Both the position numbers and the translations under genes were made by a program. From positions 99,572,001 through 99,636,000 of the forward strand of contig CM034546.1 of NCBI GenBank assembly GCA_020055645.1: a DNA stretch of 64,000 nucleotides, read 5' to 3'. Positions within the stretch are counted from its first letter, which is position 1. Every line of letters begins with the position of its first letter. Below are positions 37,713 through 51,286 of this stretch, in pieces. The DNA comes from Tomocerus qinae (taxonomy: Eukaryota > Arthropoda > Collembola > Entomobryomorpha > Tomoceridae). The notes beneath the pieces are model-generated. The model was not told the origin of the DNA and ran no database searches. It saw only the letters and a program-made list of their open reading frames with translations.

Positions 37713-40700
37713 TGCGATATTTCATATAGCAGCCCATTTAACATGCTAATGTAGAACAACCAGACTGTTGTGAACTACCATCATTATAAAAGTCACAAAA
37801 ATCCGAACTGCGAATTTACGACTGGATTTGTATACACGTTTAGAGGTACAACGTTTTCGTTACAGCAACAAATGATTCTTACTATTTATAATGTTTAAGT
37901 AATTGTTGAGATTGAGAGCATGCAAGTCATTTTCCTGCTCCCCAATTCCTACAACATACTATACTGAGATTTTGTGAGATATTTTTCTCAATGTGCAAAG
38001 CTGTCGCAAAATTTTGCCATAAAATGTTTACTTAATTTGTACCTAATCTAGTCGAAAAGTCGCATCGTAGAACCATAGTTTAGTTGAAAATCTTAAAAAT
38101 CCAAATGTGTGGAGACTATACTAAAAGTTATCTTCCCTGTTATATAATGTACTAAATTAACTCAATGTAAACATACCTACCTACCCTATCTACATACTAA
38201 AACTACATAATTTACGTTTTAAATGTTTTGACACAAATTCCATCCTGTCCGTCAATTTCTATTCCGTCAAAGGGTTGATGGGATTTTTATATTCTCTATG
38301 CAATTCAGGTGGATATTAAAAACGGTAATATAATTATGTAGGGTTACTGGATGTGGGTTGGATGGTACAATGGTACAGGAAATGTTTTCCGGTTTCTTAC
38401 GAACAGTTATGTATACTATTTATCAACCGTGCACCAAAAGAAAGTATACTACTGTAAGTAGCAACAAAGATGCATGTAGTATGTACCAATTAAGACGGCT
38501 TATTATTTAGTGCTCTATTAAACCTGTAAGATTTTACAACTATTAATCAGGGAGTTTAGTATAAAAAATATAATTTATACACTCCAACCTGCTATATAGT
38601 ATTCTGAGCTGTTTGAAATGGGTGTTATTTTAAACTTAATCAAGTTCTAGTGAGTGAATTGGTGGAATAATAATATTCTATGTATTTAATAAACTCTAGA
38701 GGAATTGCCTACTAAACAGTATGTAGTAAGCATGTAATCTCATGCGCAACCATAAGTATAATTAATGCATTTATAAACCAAACTAATTTTTAGATAAACA
38801 AATGAATTGACATGTAGTATTTACTATCCTAGTCCCGAGGTAGTCCCTAACCTACGAAGTATCCCAGCATAACTGGTAATACTTATGATCAAATGGTCAA
38901 AATACAGTATTTAATGTATAGATAGATGTACTCTGATTGATTGACTGTCATTACTGATTCAACTTATAATAAAATGTAAAACTTTTAATTATACTGACTA
39001 AATAGTAACGGGAATATCCGTATTGTGAAATATTTTTAGCCTTGTCCTATGAACAATGCTATTTAGGTAGAGAGTACCATGTTAATCTGACATATATGCT
39101 TTTAAGAGCTGAAAGAGTGTATACTTATTTTATAGCGTGCTAAATGGAATACCAAATAATATTGTGTGAAGAGAATACTGATAATTAATGTAAAAACATA
39201 CTTATTATGTACTACATATTCTATGTATATTCATCAAACTCATTTTCCATCAGCCGATGAGACAGAGATGGTAATTTCAATAGTCTGATCTGAACTGAAG
39301 GTCGTTACAATGTGGGATAATACTAATAAATGAATTTGAGAAATCCGAACCAGAGTTTTATGACTCTTGCTTTGTAATCACTATTTTAAGAGCCATGCGT
39401 AAGCATTAATTTACATAGTCTGTCTCACGTAACTCATATTTTGCAAACCTTGGCTTCAAACTTATTGGAGTCACCAATAGTTGGTTTAGTAGGGTTTATA
39501 TAAAACGAGTATAAATATGTAGGTATACTCCTGAATAAGTTAGTGAGCATTTTCATTCAGGCCAAATGTGAGTGGATCTGTTAAATTGCAAATATTGTTT
39601 TTGTCCTATCTTTGTTTATAAATTGTCCATCTTATATCAAATTTCCCAAACAATTTCATGACAATTTTATCATAAAAATGTTCTGGATGTACATATCTAT
39701 TCAGCTTTGAGTAATGAGTCATCAGTTGCTTTGGACTAGTATATTTATTTCACCAAGTTTTATCAAAATTCTTATCTTCGACTTGTGTTCTAAATTAAGC
39801 ATCATAGAAAGTAGAAATTCGAGCAACAAGAAATGTGTCTGTTGAGCATATGTTTAAAATATTTTCGATTATGAAGACTGCGTTTGTTTTGTAGGAGACT
39901 GTTTATAATAATCTTTTAAAGGGTCTATTCTTTTACACGCAGGAGGGTAGCGATTATATTTCTGTTTACAGGGCATGAGTTTAGATTTTATAGTGATATA
40001 AAGAGTTGGACGGAGAGGGGAAGAATAGATAGTAGACTCCCGCAAGTCCCGCATAGACCTGACGTCATTATTTCCATTGATTTTTCCAGAAGTGCAGAGT
40101 AGAAGGAGCATGCACAATCGAGCATAAATATTTCACTCACACTTTCGTCGATGTCTGCATTGCAAGCGATTTCAAGAGCATAGCTAATGTAAATGTACAA
40201 CTATATATAGCAATAATAACCCTAATTCATGTAAGATTTGTGTTCACCGTACATACAGTGGGATTTTTTCGAAGGATATGATTTAGTGTTGAGCCAAAGT
40301 CTAGAATTTCATGCAGGAGTCACAATTCTGATCCTACTTATAGTGTGTTTGTACACTTAAGTCAATAAACCAGTGTTAACACAAGGATTTTACTTATCAT
40401 TCAGTAAGTCTGCACTTGCAATATTTTCCTATATACGCACATCCTCTACGATTATAATATCAAGCACACTCTTATGTGTAGTCACAAATTAATTATCCTT
40501 TAGTTCAGTCAGAAAAATTGCTTAGCTCATATTACAAACATGTGATAAGGTCGTCCGGGATTAATTTTACATTTTTCTCCGAACTACACATTAATTTGAA
40601 ATTTCTGCTAAGCTCTTCATCAACGAAAATTTTCATTCTATTATTACATTGTAAATTCAGCAAAATAAGTAATGTGTATTTGCTTCCACATAAAATTACA

Positions 40701-41306
40701 CATGCAAATGAGTCTCATGTAATATTACTCATTCTATTTAGCAAACGTAGCATAATAACTGTAGCTGTAAGCAAATAGCATTTCGTGGGAAGGGGAGCAA
40801 TAATTTGTGTACATATGTAACTGCAAGAGATTACAAGTAAGTAAAGAGTAGAATTACAGGCGTTAAGCTGCGGTCTACATAAGAATTCATTGTGTATGCA
40901 CATTGCTATACAAATACATAGCATGGGTGTAGCTGAAACAGTAGACTTGTAAGCTCGTTAAACCGCTAAAACTTTCCACGATTCTGAATCAGACAGTTCG
41001 CTTCTTGACAGTCTCGTTTTTACTTTCATTCTCTTCTGCTCCTTCTCCTTAGTCATTCCGTAATTTGAAAAGAACTTACGTAAGGTAAATTACACAAATC
41101 ATTAACTCATCTCAATCCCACTATACTAAGCATTGCACATTAATACATAGAGTTTCTAGTTAATAGATATAATTATTTATTGTATTAAGAATAATCTCAC
41201 CAATTACATAATTTTTGACCCATGCAGCTTCAACGAACTCAATCTTCTCAGTCAACCAAAAACTAACTGGAAACTTAGCCAGAAAAATCGAAAAGAATTC
41301 CTAGAA
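37713..41306. other. 3.6-kb intergenic region, no gene seen
   Basis: AT-rich spacer from the taxilin 3' end to the spermine synthase start. Short open frames on both strands have no recognisable content or splice partners. Confidence 0.45.
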
Positions 41307-44300
41307 ATGAGTGCCAACACCATTCTACTGGATTTTTCCGTCGATCCCTCCCAAGTAACAGGAAATGGTAAGTCTTTTATTCGATCACTCTATCTTAAAT
41401 CAATTCTCTCCTAAAATACATTTATAATGCTCATTACTGTGTTACAGTTTTATATAAATAGCAAGGTGTACCTGTAACATTAAAGCATAGTTTTATACAC
41501 TGTAGATATTTCCACTTTCCAGCACTACAAAACAAGCTGAGCATTTTTATTATCTAAACACACTGCTAGTAATTCTTGAATGCAGTCCAACCCGCTTTAA
41601 ATGCATTTAGACGAATGAAAGCAACTACAGCTTGCAGTTCTATTTTCAGAAAGTTTGCACTTCTTCTTAGCTGTACTTTTTTATTTTTCAAATGAGCTGC
41701 AGTTGCCAGCTAGTATAATCCCTAGACAAATAATGGCAACAAATGGTCTAATGGGAATTGAGATCATCACAATCTAATATATTATCTTAACATTTATGAC
41801 TTGTGCATAACGAAAGCTCACTCGATCCATGATTGCATATCAACATTTTATAATTTTTCAACAAACCCAATGTTCTCTTTTTGGAGCAGAATGAATTTTA
41901 AATGCATTACCCTAGCCTGCATTTTACAGTACAATGTCTCATAATAGGCAACTGCCTTAGTAATTTAGATAACTACATATTTCAATTATTATTTTTTTCA
42001 TAAATAACTAAAGATCTTTGGGTGAGATATGCAAAAGCTGACGAAACAGCAGAGGAGTCTAGTGTCATTCTAATTGATAGGCTCATTCACAGTCTTGCTT
42101 ATGTTCATAGAAAATAAATTGATAGCAGCCGTATCCGCACCCGCACCTTGTCAACGTGGCCTTGTAAATGCATGCAACTTCAAGTTTGTATAAGAAAAAA
42201 AGTATTTGCTAAATACGACATCAAAGATTATAAAAGAAGTGGCTGGCCATCATAACTGATAAGATAAGAAACATAGTTAGAGCCATTCATTCGGAATATA
42301 ATGCGACAGTTTTTTATGAATCTAACCAATCTCATGCATAATTAAATGTATCACCATCACACTGATCATTCATATGCTTATCAACTTGTCACTTACACCG
42401 TGAAGCAATTATCTTCACTTCTGAAAACTATTAATAAATCACTGCTTTAAGGTTCATTAATCGTATTTGTAAAACCAAGATAAGTTTTTGTAATTTGTAC
42501 ATGATGATTTGTATAGTAGATGAATTTATGAATTCCCCATTTTTCAATTACCAGGAGGAGAGGAAATTGAATCGGAAATTATTTCTGCTTTGGAGTCTCA
42601 TTTTGGAGCAGGATCGCTGGATAAAGTGACCAAAAAGGAAATTCTAGCGGAAGGGATTCAAGCAGGAACGGTTTCGATTTACATGGGGATCAGAGGGAGT
42701 ATCGTAAACATTCGAACTTATCTTAATGGTCTTGTGACCATTAACATTGACTATTATTTATCGGAGGGAGAGAAGCCTTTGCTCACTATAGAGGTATGAA
42801 CGTCTGCATTTCTAACACTTTATTCTTTACAAGTAAATATCTTGTAAATTATTTTTCTTTTCTACTCATCACAATCATAAGTAGTTACCTAATCCTTTAG
42901 CTTTAATAACTTGATGAACTACGGAATGGTAAACACAACGCATACTCATACAATTATACACAGTTGTGGCAATGGGATCCTTCTTGTGAGGATTCTGTCT
43001 GTCTAAATTTTTCAGGAGGGTGGATACAAAGGTATAAGTACTATAAAGATCAATAGTTTATGGGTTGATAAAAGGAACTGTAGCTTTTAGGGTTGGCTAC
43101 GTTGTTTGAAGGTATGGAGCGGTATTCCCATTTGATTGTTATAATGATGTACAAATGTAGCTATCATGTTGCCACAGAATATGAAAGAGTTGGAGGTGCA
43201 TTTCGGTGGGAAGAAGAAAGTGCAACGTGTGAAAACTTTCCCCGCTCTAAGAAGAGGGGCTAAAATAGATGTCTATATGACCACGACAGGTAGGTCATTT
43301 CCCAAGTACTCCCCACTTAATGACTTTTTAACGAATTACGCTTTACATTTTTACTTACAAAAAAGAATGATTCATTACTGTATCAATTTATTTTACTTTC
43401 CCCTTATATATGCCCTTATACATTTATTTCGTCATTCTCTATTTGATACATAGAAGTGCTGCACTTTATCAATTCCATTAAGTTGCTTGTCTTAAACACA
43501 AAGCATTTTAGAACAGTAATCCTTGAGTTTAATAGAATACTTCGACGAAATTACTTTATTCACTTGTAATTACCATTTAGTACTAGACATTTCTATAGCT
43601 AAATAGTGTATTGTACAAGAGACTCCTATAATTTCCCATCTAACATACTACAGTACGAGTAAATCAACTAATTCAACACAAACTCCGACAATACCTCAGT
43701 AGAACAGGAATTGATATTTGCTAGTTTGATCGTATTATTCCATCAAAAAAATACAAATAGAGATGCTTCCTTGTAGTATACTATTTGATGAACTGAAGTT
43801 TTTTGATACAAAAAGAAGAATATCTCCACTTTAATAATGAAATGATGTGTATTGAAATATGTTTAATTTTTGTCTGTATAAATGACTGGAGGAAAAGGTT
43901 ATAATTTACTTAGAATTCAATGTTTGAAATAATATGCTCGTTTCATTGGTCGAACCTATTCAGAATTCTAGATAGAATTAGTTAGTGGGTACAAGATTAT
44001 ATTTTGTTAAGTAATAATAAATATATCTGCCATACGTCTATGGTATTTAACTACTTTAACATTAGGAAATTAAAGCTTGAACGAAATCATAAAGTTATTT
44101 CATTCATGGTTTTGGAAAATGGATTCTGTTCTGTTGCAACCTTGCAGGTAAGGGTACTTACGCGTTAGTACAACATAAACTAAAAACATAGTAATAATAG
44201 TAGTTAATACAATAATTTTGACATGCATTATAATATATATGCAGATTTGCTAATGTTGATAAGATTGGATAGGTAATCATGTCTCAATTTTCATAGCATT

Positions 44301-46372
44301 ATTTTGACAAAATCGCACACTAATGTTCAATGCGGAGAACTATTTTGTGAAAGTGAACCAGGAATATGAATAATATTACTAAACAAATAAATACTGTACT
44401 GTATAATATTGTGTTTGAATTTAAACATTTTGGTGACCACGACTTGATTTGATTCACTATGTTCTTCAGTAAACTGTAGATATTTTTAAATGTAGGTTTT
44501 AGTCTATAGGCATTTAATTTGCGTTCACGTATGATTAACTAATAATTATAATCTTATTAACTTGTACTTGTACAATGTACTGTACATGAACCTTATTAAA
44601 ACTTTGTATTTGTATGTACCTGAATTTTGACTATTTTTTATCCGATTTTTACAATAGGAATGTAGAGTGCTAGAGGGGGCATGGGGTGAAAAACGGAACA
44701 AAATCAAAGCTGTGAAAACCCTTCCTGCCATTCGCAGGGGAATTCCCTTCGATACTTACTTCCTCTCCTCAGGTTGCATGCTCATTTTATTCAATTATTA
44801 CAGACATTATTATCTTTAAGTTGCTTTTGTCCATAACTTTCAAAAACTAGCCTGGCAGCAGAAAACTGGTGCTTTTCCACTACCGTCAATGTCTATCTAT
44901 AAATAGTACATATCAAAATTTAGTTAATACTATACACAATACTTTTACTATATAAGTAGTTATATATATACGCTTAGCTTTCATTTTTGTAAGCCAGCAT
45001 CAGCAATAGGAAACTACATATTAGTCGCAAGCTTTTTAAAAAGCTTTTCATGCAAAACCTAAAATCTATAAACATTGAGCAATGCATGCCAAAAGTTTGC
45101 CCAAGTGCTTGTTTAGCTTTTGCTGTGATAACGTATTTATTTATTTCATTTGCACTTTATCTCGTCTTAGTTTACGTTATTTGTGTACGTATGTGAGTCA
45201 TGTTTTTGTGGTGACTGTTGCATAGATATTTAAGAAAGGTAATTGCTCCATTTTACAGCAGTGCTAAATGCTAATTTAATCTCAATTTTTGGTGCAGACG
45301 AACGTCTTCTCGAGTACGATATTGACAAAATCATCTATGATGAACGATCTCCTTTCCAGCATATTCAGATCGTCCACTCACTGAATTTCGGTAACATGCT
45401 TGTTCTGGATGATCTCCAAAGTAAGCAGTGCAGTTTAAAAAACTAAAAAAAATTTATTTTGACAATTTAGGCGATTGTCTAAAAGTGTATTTTTAAATAG
45501 ATTTGGCCGAAGGAGATCTCATTTACACGGAATCAATAATGTGTCGTGGAAAAGAGGATTACACGGACAAAGATATACTAATTTTAGGAGGGGGTGACGG
45601 AGCACTTTTATACGAGCTCCGCAAAGAAAATGCTAAAAGTATAACTATGATTGAGGTGATCCATTATCCATTAAACCGTTAAATTAAATTCATTAATTGT
45701 CTTTTGATGAACAGAGCAGTATAATGTTGGCAAATATTCTATATTTTGTTAGATTGATGATATGGTAATGCAAGCATGCAGAGTTCATTTAAGATCGGTT
45801 TGTGGTGACACATTGGACAACTATAAAACTGAAAATTATGAGGTAATTAACTACAAAGTTTGATTTACGATGTATGCATTTATCTTCTTGCAGAAGGTTT
45901 TCTATTTGAATTGGCGAAACTGATGAAAGAATGAAATTTTTCTTTCTTAGATAGTTGTTGGTGACTGTGTCGAATATATGTTGGAGTGTGAAAGGCAAGG
46001 GAAGACTTTTGATTACGTCTTTGCTGATTTGACGGATATCCCTATTTCTCCTACTCCACAAGTAATAATATTAATGACCATTTATTTTGAATTGTTCATG
46101 CATTTTAGTTAACCTGATTTTTTCCCCTGTCACAGGGAGAATTATGGGATTTCATCAAGTTAATCCTAAATCTATCGTTTGCTGTCCTAAAGTCCGATGG
46201 AAAATATATGACCCACGGTAATGGATCCTCGTCTCCTACTGCACTGAAAATGTTTGAAGATGTGCTTGATCAATTGGCGATTAAAGTAAACTTCACCAAA
46301 ACACATGCCTTTATTCCATCATTCATGGAAGATTGGGTTTTCTATCAAATACAACGAAAGCAAATTACCTAG
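41307..46372 (+). CDS. Sms: Spermine synthase, eight exons per transcript, 375-376 aa
   Basis: Exons: 41307-41367, 42555-42793, then either 43178-43289 (A) or 44658-44772 (B), then 45298-45420, 45501-45655, 45753-45842, 45951-46061, 46136-46372. The N-terminal domain resembling AdoMet decarboxylase fold (residues about 20-100) and the aminopropyltransferase core mark spermine rather than spermidine synthase; the length fits human SMS (366 aa). Core motifs: [30 protein letters not shown] (decarboxylated-SAM binding) and the catalytic Asp in [10 protein letters not shown] (about residue 286). The enzyme moves an aminopropyl group from decarboxylated SAM to spermidine, in the cytosol, probably as a dimer through its N-terminal domain (family knowledge). 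A long first intron and the duplicated exon 3 are unusual; see the separate entries. Confidence 0.93.
43178..43289 (+). other. Alternative exon 3A of spermine synthase
   Basis: 112 nt, acceptor TTGCCACAG, donor GTAGGT; begins in phase 0 and ends with one leftover base. It encodes the link between N-terminal and catalytic domains, with [19 protein letters not shown] aligned to the human segment ending VRGGAIDRYWPTA. Confidence 0.85.
44658..44772 (+). other. Alternative exon 3B of spermine synthase
   Basis: 115 nt, acceptor TTACAATAG, donor GTTGCA (weaker than in A); same entry and exit phase as A. It encodes [19 protein letters not shown] at the aligned position, clearly homologous to A but diverged, especially in its first half. 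Confidence 0.85.
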
Positions 46373-47499
46373 TAAATACATCGATTAACATATTAAATTG
46401 TGAAATTCTCTAACAATTATCTCAAAATCTAACTAACGGTGAAAGACATGGAATATAATTTCCACATAAATAAGAATAAGAGTAATATGTTAAACAGGAT
46501 TTTTAGGTTTTAGAGCTTCATTTCATGTAAATTGCTTATAAATTGTAGTAGATTTTATTACATGGTCTTGTCGACAAAGAAAAACAGCAATACTACTTGT
46601 GCAAAAACTACAGCAATACAAATGTATGCTTATTTTCAGAGTATCAGAATTATCCCTTTCCATACAGACAAATGGAAAAGGCAACCAGATTTTTAATAAT
46701 AATTTACTCTAGAGATAACAAATAATTAAAGTGTTGAGCAAAATTCTTTAGAATCAATCAATTATTATACTAAATAAACAGGAAAAGTAACAAGAGACAT
46801 TTAGTAGTAGTGAAATAGGAATTTAGAAAGCAAGCCATTGATTTGAGAGTTTGTTATTAGTTAATTGGCATTCGGTATGTTTGTCACTTCTTATTCTTAT
46901 TAATATTGTCTTTCCCAATCCCAATTTCCAATTAATTTAAATGTGATATAATATAAGGATCTAAGTACGATTCCAATCCAATGATTACTTTAGTTATCTT
47001 TTTATGCTATTTACATTTTTATTCTTATTGTAGTACAAACAATTTCCTTTTTAAATCATAACATACATATTATGTAGCAAGATTTTGGTAAAAGTTTTTA
47101 GTTGGTTGTTGTTTTATTGTACTATGTGCCTATGTATAAAATGTGTAATAATAGGTACTTATTATAAGTTTATTAAACTAACGTATTAACCATAAGCTAC
47201 ACAGTTAATTCATATCATAGCTCTTAAAGAACTAAAGAGCTGACGTCTAATAGTAATAATAATTGTTGCTTTTTGCAAACTAATTAATTCAGTAAATAAA
47301 AGGTCTCAACTCTCCACGTGGGTTCATTTATGCATTTTTTTGCAAAGTTGGTCATAAGAAATTAATTTAATAGATAGTACTGCTCCTTTGAAGATCCTTA
47401 CATGTAAAACTAAAAACAAATCTGTACTATAATTATTTCCGTCATTTATAAGTAAAAGCGTCAAACGTCTCACATGATCGTGAAATGATCGTAAAAGCG
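46373..47499. other. Convergent intergenic region
   Basis: AT-rich 3' flanks of spermine synthase (+) and the ZMYND8-like gene (-). No gene or repeat array found. Confidence 0.5.
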
Positions 47500-49879
47500 T
47501 CAACTATAGTCAACTAGTAAATTCGCAACAGCACTTACATCTGGAAACATCTTCTTAATGATTTGTGACAGATCGGGCACTAACATTTCCTTTGTATCCT
47601 TAGGTGGTAAAACGACCCTACCAAATTCTTCCTCCATATATCTTTTGTATTCTTCACAATCCTTATAAATTATAAAGCACAGGTAAACACGTATAAATAA
47701 CATAAATGCAAAGTTAGTCACAGAATTATAATATTTACTTACAACTACTTACAGATAACTATAAAAAAGAATTTACATTAATAGCTTTCTCACCTTGATA
47801 GCGACTGCGGCTTTGCTGTCAACGTGAGACTGTTGATTATATAAGTAGCATTTATTTAAGTCAACTTTTATTGTCATTTTATCACCAAAGAATTTAACAA
47901 GAACGAGATATTTCTTTGATGACTTTTTAAAAATACGGTAGGCTTTTGCTGGCCAAGTAGGATGTCTACCATCTACCCATACAAGAACGTGTGGGAATTG
48001 CTACAATTACAATCAAAAGTATTTATAATGACTGTTAATCTCATTTACCACACCAACAAAATCAATTCCAATATATCGGTGAAACAATATTGTTAATTGA
48101 ATACAATACTTTCATAATTTGATTTAATCTTTCATGTAAATTGTAAAGGACTTACGCATGCATTTTTTAAACCTGCCCAAGAAGGAAAGCAAGGACACAC
48201 CTTTATGTCTTTGATGCCTTTTCTACACCATTTCATAAGATACTTTACACCCCCCAAAATATGAGTATATGGTTTACCTGCAGAAACATTAACAATTAGA
48301 TTCATAGAACAGTTATTTCATACAATAGACTAGTTTGAGACTTGTGGATATTTTTACAAATAAAAATGCATTAAACGATAACAATAACAACGATCAATTA
48401 CATCGAGACCATCCACATCCATAATATAATATTAATAATCAACAATTTGACCGACGAAGTTACCATCAAATTCACTGTCAGCATACACGGCAATGTTGTG
48501 AAATAACCACTTTGCGTCAGAATGAAATCCTTCCAGAGAGGAGTACTTCATTCTGTATACATTTTTCACCAATGTATTCAAGTCCATAGGGTAAACCACA
48601 TCTGATAATTCTTCCAAACATTTGTAGTATGGGAAATGACTTTGCAACTTTCTTCCAAACGGTAACAAAATATTCTTGAGTGTCTCTTTGTCCCACCTTC
48701 AAATAAATAAGAATCGCTTACAGATAATAGCATTTCATCACCCAATGTAAAAAACATTCAAGGTTTCTTCAAGTTTCAGGCAAACCCCAAGTACCGTATT
48801 TATCGATATAATTCCCCTCATCCAGATAGTTCCCCAGACGGGGAACTATATCGACTTTTCCCCGTAAATGTTAGCATTTGAAACTATAATTCCCCATTTC
48901 GAATCAATTCCCCGGTCAAAATTTAGAGCATTTGGTACGTATGCACTTACAGTAAGTACATGTGTACTAAAAGAGAAATGAAGCAATTTAACCCGTCTGA
49001 CATTAATGCCTGCGACGAAACTGCGCTATGGTTCGATTGTGCCAGTGACACAACAGTAGAGGTCAAAGGTGACAACACCTGGAAGCATTGAATTAACCAA
49101 ACGAGGAAACCCCAAGCCACCCCCATTACTTATTGTCTGCAATTGGATGAAGGAAGCCTGGGATAACATTCCTAATGTAATAAAAAATTCCTTTTATTCT
49201 CGCAGAATTCTTAATGCTGTGGATGGAAGTGAGGATCATTTGATCACCGCCTTTAAACCAGGCAAAGATTGCAGTGAAGGACTGGAAAGTTTATAGCAGT
49301 GCAATCAATTTACTTACTTAACTATATCTTAACTACACTATCAACTATTTGTCATATTCATATTTACATATTAACAGAATTAACTAAAAAATATTATCAA
49401 TTTTATTCTTACACTTCTGATTTGGAAATTAGTAAACATTCGGGACAAACGCCAATCTTGAATGTAACCGTTTTCTCCATTCGAACATCTTCAAGTGTAA
49501 TAGTTCCTGTAAACTCAAAGGGGACCGTTTTACAGTTTTCTGCCACACACTTGACATGGTATGTTCGTAAACAGTCTGAACATTTAACAGTGACATAAGG
49601 ATTTAGACAGAACCAACAATGTGGCTCAAACTGTTCAGTTGGTTCATTCTAGAAAAAAATAATAGAAATTTCCTTATAAAGCATATAATATAGGTAAAGC
49701 ACAAACTTCGAATTTCGAATGAGTATAAATATTTTAACTAGTTACTATACTATGAACCTAAACTCAGATCTATGATAATTAGCTTCTACCTCTTCAGCAT
49801 AATATAATATTTCAGTAACTGCAGTATCGCTGTCGTTGTCACTATCGTACAACGGTAGGCTGGAGTCAAAATCGGACAT
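47500..49879 (-). CDS. Short ZMYND8-like chromatin reader (PHD-bromo-PWWP), six exons, 349 aa
   Basis: Exons: 49879-49790, 49648-49413, 48696-48464, 48277-48156, 48000-47794, 47661-47500; phases agree. After an acidic N-terminus (MSDFDSSLPLYDSDND), residues about 40-108 hold a PHD-like finger (CWFC, CSDC, YHVKC, CPEC). Residues about 109-187 are a bromodomain (YPMDLNTLVKNV, FHSDAKWLFHNI), a KVCPCFP stretch follows, and 228-300 is a PWWP domain (VLVWVDGRHPTWPAKAYR). The order and the DAKW..HN and WPAKA motifs are those of the ZMYND8 (PRKCBP1) reader cassette, which binds acetylated and methylated histones (family knowledge). It ends soon after the PWWP helix, without the long middle region and MYND finger of full ZMYND8 (over 1000 aa). 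Nuclear location inferred. Confidence 0.82.
48782..49296 (+). mobile_element. Degenerate pogo/Tigger-type transposase remnant in a ZMYND8-like intron
   Basis: On the plus strand, inside intron 2 of the minus-strand gene. One frame (about 48970-49091) reads NACDETALWFDCASDTTVEV, the DET.LWFD block of pogo/Tigger DDE transposases. A second, shifted frame (49069-49296) reads WMKEAWDNIPN..I..SF then LNAVDGSEDH, the C-terminal block. The DDE core between them is deleted and the frame broken, so it is a fossil. Flanking GTTCCCC/GGGGAAC motifs at 48815-48850 may be part of a terminal repeat. Confidence 0.7.
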
Positions 49880-51126
49880 TTTGTTTGTCACTGTCACGAC
49901 GTGGTCACGACGTGGTCACGACTGTCAGGCTACAAATTGTAGGTCATAGGTAGGTTCTTACGATTGTGAAGTAAAAATTTCAGGTAAAATGAGAATTGAC
50001 CCAAAAATCGAAGACTGTTCTGATGACGCTGATAACCAAGTGCAGCAGTGCAAGAGCATTATTTCATGTGCAGGAAAATTTAAAATTTGGCTATTTACAT
50101 TTGGAATCAGTGTTGGCAAGCGGTTAAATCCACATGTGGCCAAATTGGACGAAATGGACTAAATGGGCTGGAAAAATGAGACAAAAAATGGTCAAAATGG
50201 ACGAAATACCCTATTTGGGCACGTTGAGACATTTACCTCAATAGTCAACAACAAATAAAAGTTCCTAAAGTAGCAGATAAAAATCAATAGAATGTGCCAT
50301 TTTGTGGTTTGCTGTTATTAGATTAATGTTAAGTTGGTTGTAGGCAATATTTCATCTTCTTAATATTTTAATTTCTTAAGTCTAAAATAACTTGAGGCTG
50401 ATTTTCGTCAATTTCGTCCATTTTTTCCAGTGGCCCGGACGAAATACGAAAAAGTGGACAAAATGCCAACACGGATTGAAATTATGTCATTTTTCAAGCC
50501 GCAAAGGCTTTTTAATGGGGCGCACCCTCCGTCGAGATATCTAGCGGAATTTACTCGATGTATTTACATTGAGTTGAGTACAAAAACATTAAACATTCAA
50601 ATTTTACTTTTTTAGGAAATCAAAGAAAACTCAAAAGCACTTCGGTTTTCAATCTTGATTTTTTTAATCTAATATTCGTACAGGGTCCTGGAGGGTCGCA
50701 AGTTTCCGTTTTGTTCAAAAAGTCTTTTAATTATTTTTAAAAAATTATAAACCTATCCCGCCAAAAAAATAAAAAACTTTTTGGCAGAATGGCCACTGTG
50801 ACCTTTGTAGGTCAAAATCATAACATGTCTGAAACTTGTGACCCTCCAGTCCAAGGTATTCAGTCTAAATTTTTAGACTATAGTAATTATCCCCAGATTG
50901 ATTGAAAATTATGTGACATGATTTCCTTGAGTAAGAAAACACATGGAAAGGAAAGCCTATTAATACCACTACCGTGCCTCCTCAACTAATAACTTGAAAA
51001 AAATAAAGAGATAAAAAATGTTTTTCATATTGTCGTCTTAAAAGTGAAGTATTTTTTTGACGATATTCCGCTTCCTTCCCATTTTATTCATTCCCTACAT
51101 TTTACGCTTCCTTCCAATATATATCT
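49880..51126. other. Intergenic with low-copy repeats
   Basis: Contains GGACGAAATGGACTAAATGG-like short repeats (50140-50210 and, inverted, 50405-50465) and the small inverted-repeat element listed separately. No gene seen. Confidence 0.5.
50688..50849. repeat. Small inverted-repeat element (about 160 bp), MITE-like
   Basis: A 19-bp arm at 50688-50706 (CTGGAGGGTCGCAAGTTTC) is matched inverted at 50831-50849 with one mismatch. AT-rich interior; target duplication not resolved. Confidence 0.5.
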
Positions 51127-51286
51127 GTTGGATACGGCTGAATTTAGACAGCGGTACCTCGTTACCGCTGTTACCGACGTTACCGTTGTTACCGCCAATC
51201 GCCAGCGGTAACACAAATTTTTTTGTCAAAAAAGGTTAAAAATCAAAAAAATTTTCGCGCTCCGCGCGATTATGCCATGATTTTAG

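Noticed and set aside
49069-49296. Treated at first as a plus-strand host gene
   Set aside because: The C-terminal block matches pogo/Tigger transposases and the reading frame breaks upstream, so it is a transposon remnant.
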